In this document: positions 58,011 to 64,000 of the stretch, piece after piece
Position numbering within the stretch: the first letter of the stretch is position 1
Layout: each line of letters begins with the position of its first letter
Assembly: GCA_013396915.1 (NCBI GenBank)
Contig: VWZL01001288.1
Coordinates: forward strand, 62,001 to 126,000
Direction of reading: 5' to 3'
Length of the DNA: 64,000 nt
Source: Stercorarius parasiticus
Lineage: Eukaryota; Chordata; Aves; Charadriiformes; Stercorariidae
Position numbers and translations under genes: made by a program
The notes under the pieces: model-generated
Seen by the model: the letters and a program-made list of their open reading frames with translations, nothing else
The model's database searches: none
Told to the model about the DNA's origin: nothing

Positions 58011-61000
58011 GACTCATATTTTAATAACTCACCCCTTTCATTTCCTGGAAAAGAACCAAAAATTTAATTCTTGAAGTTACTTCAAATCTGTTTGCATTTT
58101 TCATATCAGCCCACATCATCAGAAAATATTCTCATTCTTTATGAAGGCAAGGCTACATTTTACCTCGGTCTTCTGATCGACTTGAAAAAAAAAACAAAAG
58201 CGCTTTCTCACAGTTCTTTTGCTTCCAATTCTTGTAACAGTAATCTGGTTTACAGGATTCTTTTGGGCTCTACTTTGTCTTATTTACTGGTAGACAGATT
58301 TTCTTAATCTGAAGCATGTTGCTGCATGAGATTTGAGGTTGAAAAGCAGGTGTGAGAAAAGATGGAAACAAATGATTTCTAGATTCTGTCACATTCTGTT
58401 ATTCAAATATGTGGCGAAGAGATGGGAGAGGTACATCTGACTGATATGTCTTCTAGCGTAGAGGTTTTTCTTTTCAGATTCCATTTCCCTGTGAAACTGA
58501 CCCTAACACAGAAGACAGACACTTTTTATCCTTGGCTATTTGTTATTTTATGTCTTTAGGTACACAAAAAGCAATTGGAATGAGGAGGCACCATTCCTCA
58601 GGTTCTTGACTCTCTCAGTTTAAGGATTAAAACATCAAGTTGACAAAATAAAATTGGCCATTTCTGGAATCTAGAAATAAATCTGTGATTCTTTCTGGTT
58701 TAATCTGAATGAATTTTTATTTATTGTGTTTCTTAAGTACAAAAATGAAATTCTGTCTGAAGTAAGGTTGAACTTTTGTGCTACATCACCAATAACTATA
58801 TAGAAACATCATAGATTTGTTTATTTGTACAGGAAACAAAAATTAACTAGTAATCTCAACATTGCAAAGCTGTCTGAAAGTTTATGCACAGAGAAAATTT
58901 ATAATCCCAGTGGTTTCATAGTTAGAACTCCTCCATCAACATCCCAACATTGACTGAGTTTTACCTTCAAGAGGATCTGGATGACATGTTTAGTGAATCA
59001 TAACGCCAAAAAGCTGCCAATAAATCAAACTTGAAAAGAAATCTCATTTCTGTAGAAGTGGCTAAGAAGCAGGCCCATCCCTTTTTACTTCTAAAAAAGA
59101 GGTTTTTATTGCAGTGGGTTCCAAACAAAACCAGCTATTTTACCAACAGAATAATTGTTCAAAATAAAATCGTCCATTATATTCTATAGCAAAATCTCAA
59201 ACATTTTGATTAACTCAACACAAGGAGTCCTTTGAAGCCTGCTTTAAAGGTGAAAAAAAAATGGCTTTAGGTCTACACATTTCACACTCCATAGACAGAT
59301 TAGTAATCAGATATTTTTAAGCAATTTCACTTCTAAGATCTGGAAGGCAATTAACATAACACTACGTTTTGTGGATAAGCACTTATGTCGACCATTGCCA
59401 AACCCTTTGTCAGGCAAATCTTAGGCAAGCCAACATTATTTTTGTTTTTTAATTAGTTTATGGTGTTAGTGAAATTCTAATTTTTACCATAGTGATCTAA
59501 CTTGTTCCTTTCCTCTGCCAAATCTACTTCTATAAAGCATGGAGTAACTGCCTTATAAAACTCATATGCCAGACTGCTTCCCAAGGACGCTTTCTGTAGT
59601 AATTGCCTTTCTTCAGGTCCCTCCAGCTCCTCCAGAGCAATTCCACCCCCATTTGCAGCCAAGTCCTTCCCAAGACTCTCTGATCAAGAACAGAAAATCT
59701 CAGCTGGTTTTCCATAGCCTGTGCTGAAGCCTTGTTCATGGTACAGGACTGTGCAATCCTTCTCTTTTGCTATGCAGGGCCGCTGGAAGTGTGATTACTA
59801 GGGAAATCATTAGCAATCTTCTCTGAGTAAAGGCCAAGTGATCACAGGTAAATGCAGCTAGATTTTCATCAGGAATTAAACTTTCATTGACAGGTTTTTC
59901 ACTCTACTATATCTACATAGAAACATCCACGTATTTTATTTTTGACAATATGAAAGGCTATTTCTAGGCTTTCCACTCACTACAGAGGAAACTGTTAATA
60001 AAGTTTATGGCAAAATCCTATTTAACTGCCAAAAACCCGAAGTAGTTTGTTTTAAAAACCTTTCCAAAGTGGTAAAAAAGACCCACTGTGTTGCTTTTCC
60101 ATAGACGTAGTCATTTACTCAAAATATTCCACTCTGTTCAATCACAACCCATTTCCACAGCTGAATGATTCATTTCTGTTCCTAGCTCACCACCTTGTTT
60201 TAATTCTCATGTCTTGTTTGCCTGCTGTACAGGAGTGACAGAGAAAAGTTAAAGTGTGTGGCAAGAAAACGAAGTGCCTTAAACAGAAGTGAGCATGTAC
60301 TGAACAACATGTTGGTGAAGTCAATAAGCGAAACCTACTGAAATCAAAGAGATTACTCCCACTCATTTCCACACGCATTGGGCAAACCCTTTGATGGCTT
60401 TCAAGGCCAGTCTGGCAGGAGATATGCATCAAGGACTCTTAACAATGCTATGAAATGATATCTCCAATTATAGTATGTTCTTCACATAATAAAACATTCC
60501 TGCTCAAGTTTTCCACCTAACCGGGAGGTGATATCCAAAATATATTTCTACAGCTGTACAAGTACAAGTAAGTACAAGTAAGCAAATCCATTACATATGA
60601 TCAATGCAATTTTTCAGATGTGTTCAAATTGTCAAGGTCCCAAACTAATTTCAGACCATCTTCCTGTTAGCTTAAACTGGAGGTAAATATGGAAAAGAAA
60701 GAGAAGCAGTCCGTTGAACATGGACTTTATTTCAAAGCATATAACTGCTCTGGCATTTGGCATTACCTCAACATGGCTATGGGCAAGCAGCCACTCTGCA
60801 AACTTAAAGACATTCTGTGAATTTAAGCTATAATTATGGAAACAGCTTGCTGCTTATCCATTGAAAACTAATACTGTTTTTTTCCAGTGTGCTGTTCATT
60901 TGCTGGAAAACTCGCCTCTCCCTCACATAAAGCCAGAAATGCCTGTATCTCCCTGTTTTGTTATTTCCCAAAAGCAGAATGGTACACTGAATAGCAAAAT

Positions 61001-61695
61001 AAGTAACATCTGCAATCCTCAGATGGAAGAAAAGGTAACATTCCCCGTAGTATCCAATATAAATATCTGCAATAAACACTCCTTGAAAGGCTTAACTGGA
61101 GGACAACATGAACATTGCAATGCAATACTTTGACTTTGTGCATTTCATGGTTCAAGTGAAAAGGACGCATCTTTGTTTCAGCACATCTCAGGTTTTCAGA
61201 GGATGGATCATAATAGAAAGCTAACGTTTAGCCTGAAGAATAGAGCTTCAGAGTTGTAGTTGCCAGTTTTGTCATAGTTGTTCTTTCAGACAGAATTGTC
61301 TGTCCTGGTTCAGCCTCGCCGTTCCCCGAAACTACAAAATCACTGCTCAGTCCAAGGAACTGGTGGGCGGAAAATGTTTATTTATTTAATTATTATTTTT
61401 TTTTCAAATTTACACCTCTATGACTGCATAAACACCGTACTTTAATTTGGAGTTATAAAATATCATAAAATCTTTAAGTAATGGATGGGGTGACTATGCA
61501 AACTTTGCTGACTTGCTTTTGCAATAATTCAAGATAATCCAAGGTCTGTGTGTATGAATTTCTGTTTTCAAACTTTTCCAAGCTGCAGAAGGACTTAGAT
61601 TTGTTTCCAGAGGATTTAAAACAATGACTGTTTTAGTATCTTCCATTATTGTAAGCACTGGTTGCTGATAACTTCTATTCTACTCTGTCTTTCAG
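58011..61695. other. Unique non-coding DNA, no supported gene
   Basis: No repeat was recognised. A minus-strand frame at 59477-59679 follows a fair acceptor-like sequence (pyrimidine-rich, then GATCAG) and has a protein-like composition, but no domain or donor supports it. A GTACAAGTAA direct repeat of two to three units lies near 60553-60580. Confidence 0.45.
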
Positions 61696-61841
61696 GCAGC
61701 ACAATAGAGACAACAATGCCATCATATTCTCAATTCAGTGGTTTGATTCAGCAAGAATCATGCCAACACAGTGGTGCTTCACTTCCCCCCCCACCCCCGC
61801 CCTGCCCAGTTATTCAGAGAGAGTCAAAGTTCAATGTAAAG
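61696..61841 (+). CDS. Candidate single internal exon, product unknown
   Basis: A 146-bp stretch starts after a good acceptor (TATTCTACTCTGTCTTTCAG) and ends before GTATCT, preceded by AAAG. It is open in one frame: two bases, then 48 codons, so intron phase 1 on the left and phase 0 on the right. The peptide begins STIETTMPSYSQFSGLIQQ, contains a proline run (LPPPPPPCP) and ends SKFNVK. The look is that of a disordered segment of a regulatory protein, but I do not recognise the gene. The open frame runs on to 62162 beyond the donor. The alternative is a chance frame; no neighbouring exon was found. Confidence 0.25.
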
Positions 61842-63251
61842 GTATCTTTTGTGAAATGTAGAGACGTATTTTGTGACATGCTGAAGGGGAACAGACCTTC
61901 AACGGGGTCAGGCCAGCCTGTAGGCCACAGTTCTGTGACCGAAATGGTCTCTGCTAGTTACCTCAAAGGAAAGCAAGAGACAGCAAGTCCTTGTGAGAAA
62001 TTTCTCTGCAGAGAAGTCTCAACTTTCAACAAGAATTGGCTTAAAAACTGGGCAAGAGGGTTTCCATTCCTTTCCAAACAGATGATTATTCAGTATTTCC
62101 TATTATGTTTCTTGATAGCCTTGCACTCTTATCAGTGCAATCATGTAACTGGTATAATTTGACTTCACAGAGGTCAAGAAACTCTAATTGCCTTCTGGAT
62201 TCCCGTTAGAATCAGAAGTTCAGAAAACTTTGACCAGTATGAATTCACTTCTCTCCTGTGTACAGAATCCGTGGTTTTGGAGCTGTATATTTCAGTTGTT
62301 TTATCAAAGGAAATAACAAACATCATTTTCTCTTTGGCTATCCGGAAAGACATGATAGCTAAAATAAGTGATTTATGTTCTTTTACGTATAGGTTTCTGG
62401 TCTAACAGGGTCATTTAATTTTTCAGTTTTGCCATTGACAAAGATGAAGAAATTTTCATTGCTGTTGTTTTTAGCACACACAATTCTTCTTACAGGCTGC
62501 CAGTGTGATTTATCTGACTAAAAGCTTTTAAAAAGTAAACAACTAGTTTAAGTTATCTTTGCGAGAAGTAACTCACAGGGCAATTATTTTCTCATGAGAT
62601 AGAGTCTAACGGTATAGTTTAATATAACAGCAAGGCCTGTTTAACAGCAAGCTGTTGCTGGCAGCATCGGGGCTCACTCCTTGCCCCTAGACAGTCATTC
62701 CTGCCCTCTTTCTTGCTTAAATGCACATCTGACTTTCAGTGACCCAGTGTACACAGCCAAACAGCAAAAAACCTCAGTCATTCTTAGGAAGACCAGGATT
62801 TTGGGGTGGGTGGTGAGGTTCACTCCCAGAAGCAGATAATCATAGGGTCTGAAAAATACCAGTCCTCATCTAGGGGAAGCAGTGGGAATATGGAACAAAG
62901 AGAATCAGTGGGAGCCGAGGGAGTACACTACTATATATAGCTGCCTGAGCTATATGTAACATAAGACTGAATTGTAAAATGGGTGATACCATCTTTACTG
63001 TGAGATAGGTAGGAAACCAAATGTGAAATGGACAGTGCTTATTTCTCTCCCTTGACTATTGAAGGAGCTAATGGAAAAATAACAACCATCTACCCATAAA
63101 CCCATGGTTAGAAACTCTTCTGTGGTGACTAGAGCACATCAAAATTCAAAATTTTTGGTTTTCAGAAAACAAAAGCACTTTGACCTTTTGTTGCAAACAG
63201 AAACAAGATTTGAAAAATAAATAGAACATATTAGATGGTTAGGTAGAACAC
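61842..63251. other. Unique non-coding DNA, no gene seen
   Basis: No repeat recognised. The open frame to 62162 continues from the candidate exon, but its codons look random and it passes the putative donor. Confidence 0.5.
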
Positions 63252-63693
63252 AGAAGATGATTAGGGGACTAGAACATCTCTCTTATGAAGAAAGGCCGAG
63301 TGATTTGGGTCTTTTTAGCCTGGAGAAGAGAAGACTGAGGGGAGATCTTATCAATGCCAATGAATACTTAAAGGGTGGGTGTCAGGAGGATGGGCCAGGC
63401 TCTTTTCAGTGGTGCCCAGCGACAGGACAAGAGGTAACGGGCACAAACTTGAGCATAGGAAGTTCCACCTAAACGTGAGGAGGAACTTCTTTACCCTGAG
63501 GGTGGCAGAGCACTGGAACAGGCTGCCCAGAGAGGTGGTGGAGTCTCCGTCTCTGGAGACATTCAAAACCTGCCTGGATGCGTTCCTGTGCAACCTGCTC
63601 TAGGTGACCCTGCTCTGGCAGGGGGGTTGGACTAGATGATCTCCAGAGATCCCTTCCAACCCCTTCCATTCTGTGAGTCTGTGATTCTGTGAT
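63252..63693 (+). mobile_element. CR1 LINE 3' end, well preserved (442 bp)
   Basis: All blocks of an avian CR1 end are present in order on the plus strand: GAAGATGATTAGGGGACTAG, 'ttatgaagaaaggccgag', 'tagcctggagaagagaaga', 'gaggatgggccaggctcttt', 'agtggtgcccagcgacagga', 'ctttaccctgagggtggca', 'aacaggctgcccagagaggt', 'gtctctggagacattcaaaa', GGGGGGTTGGACTAGATGAT, 'cccttccaaccccttccat' and the tail CTGTGATTCTGTGAT. It holds the last codons of ORF2 and the whole 3' UTR. Substitutions are few, making it the best-preserved LINE here. Frames on both strands within it are repeat-derived. Confidence 0.97.
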
Positions 63694-64000
63694 ATCCTGA
63701 CTTGGAAAAGAAAGAAAACTATACATAATGTACTTTAAAATGAAAATTTAATTCTGATTTATTTTTTTTTTTAGTTTTTCTCATAATATTTTTTTCTTTA
63801 AAAATCTGTGCTTTAAAGCTTTTTTTGTAAGGAGAAAGGTCCTAATTTTTTTTAAAATCAATGCAAGATCACCAGAAACATATTTTTTTTGAAAATGTTA
63901 CTTTAAAATCTTCAAAATCTCTACAAAACAGTAAATAATTGTTTATAACAACTTTGCTTATTAAAATTATTAGTGAATTCCTACAAGCTTTAGCAATTAG
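63694..64000. other. AT-rich non-coding DNA
   Basis: Very AT-rich, with several T-runs of eight to ten bases. No repeat family or exon recognised. Confidence 0.6.

Overview
The window is vertebrate genomic DNA, almost certainly from a bird. It carries many chicken-repeat-1 (CR1) LINE tails that keep the avian 3' end (GGTTGGACTAGATGA, then CCTTCCAACCC, then repeats of ATTCTRTGA), plus two LTRs of avian endogenous retrovirus type. Outside these the DNA is AT-rich with short homopolymer runs. I found no bacterial gene structure, no tRNA or rRNA, no CRISPR array and no convincing multi-exon gene. The best reading is a gene desert or the inside of a very large intron. Nearly all short open frames look like chance frames, many of them inside repeats.

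Layout. 1-14700: mostly unique non-coding DNA with a 970-bp CR1 (3825-4797, minus), a short CR1 tail (6531-6628, minus) and an AAC/AAT microsatellite holding a perfect 40-bp palindrome (13391-13430). 14700-20500: a CR1 tail, an old CR1 reverse-transcriptase fragment with a recognisable GPDE motif (15150-15470), a complete 1141-bp solo LTR with 5-bp target duplications ACGTT (18299-19439), and a CR1 fragment (20226-20470). 20500-33700: mostly unique DNA with an old CR1 (30150-30720). 33700-35020: a diverged 207-bp tandem duplication, an old CR1 and a small minisatellite. 38820-44725: two old CR1/L3-like fragments. 50675-52640: a CR1 broken by a composite LTR-like insertion; its left part also contains two apparently identical 331-bp copies separated by one N, most likely an assembly artefact. 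55586-56683: a second, minus-strand LTR followed by a CR1 tail. 57900-58010: a TATA, stem-loop and AATAAA arrangement. 61696-61841: one candidate exon. 63252-63693: a well-preserved CR1 tail.

The repeats fall into two age classes: well-preserved avian CR1 tails and LTRs, and heavily decayed CR1/L3-like fragments recognisable only by blocks. No genes act together here; the main content is the transposon record. No previously undescribed functional system was found. The items most worth checking are the N-joined duplication, the composite insertion with a 51-bp flanking direct repeat, the hairpins in the solo LTR, and the candidate exon. All family assignments come from reading the sequence and from memory of repeat consensus; none was tested by a database search.
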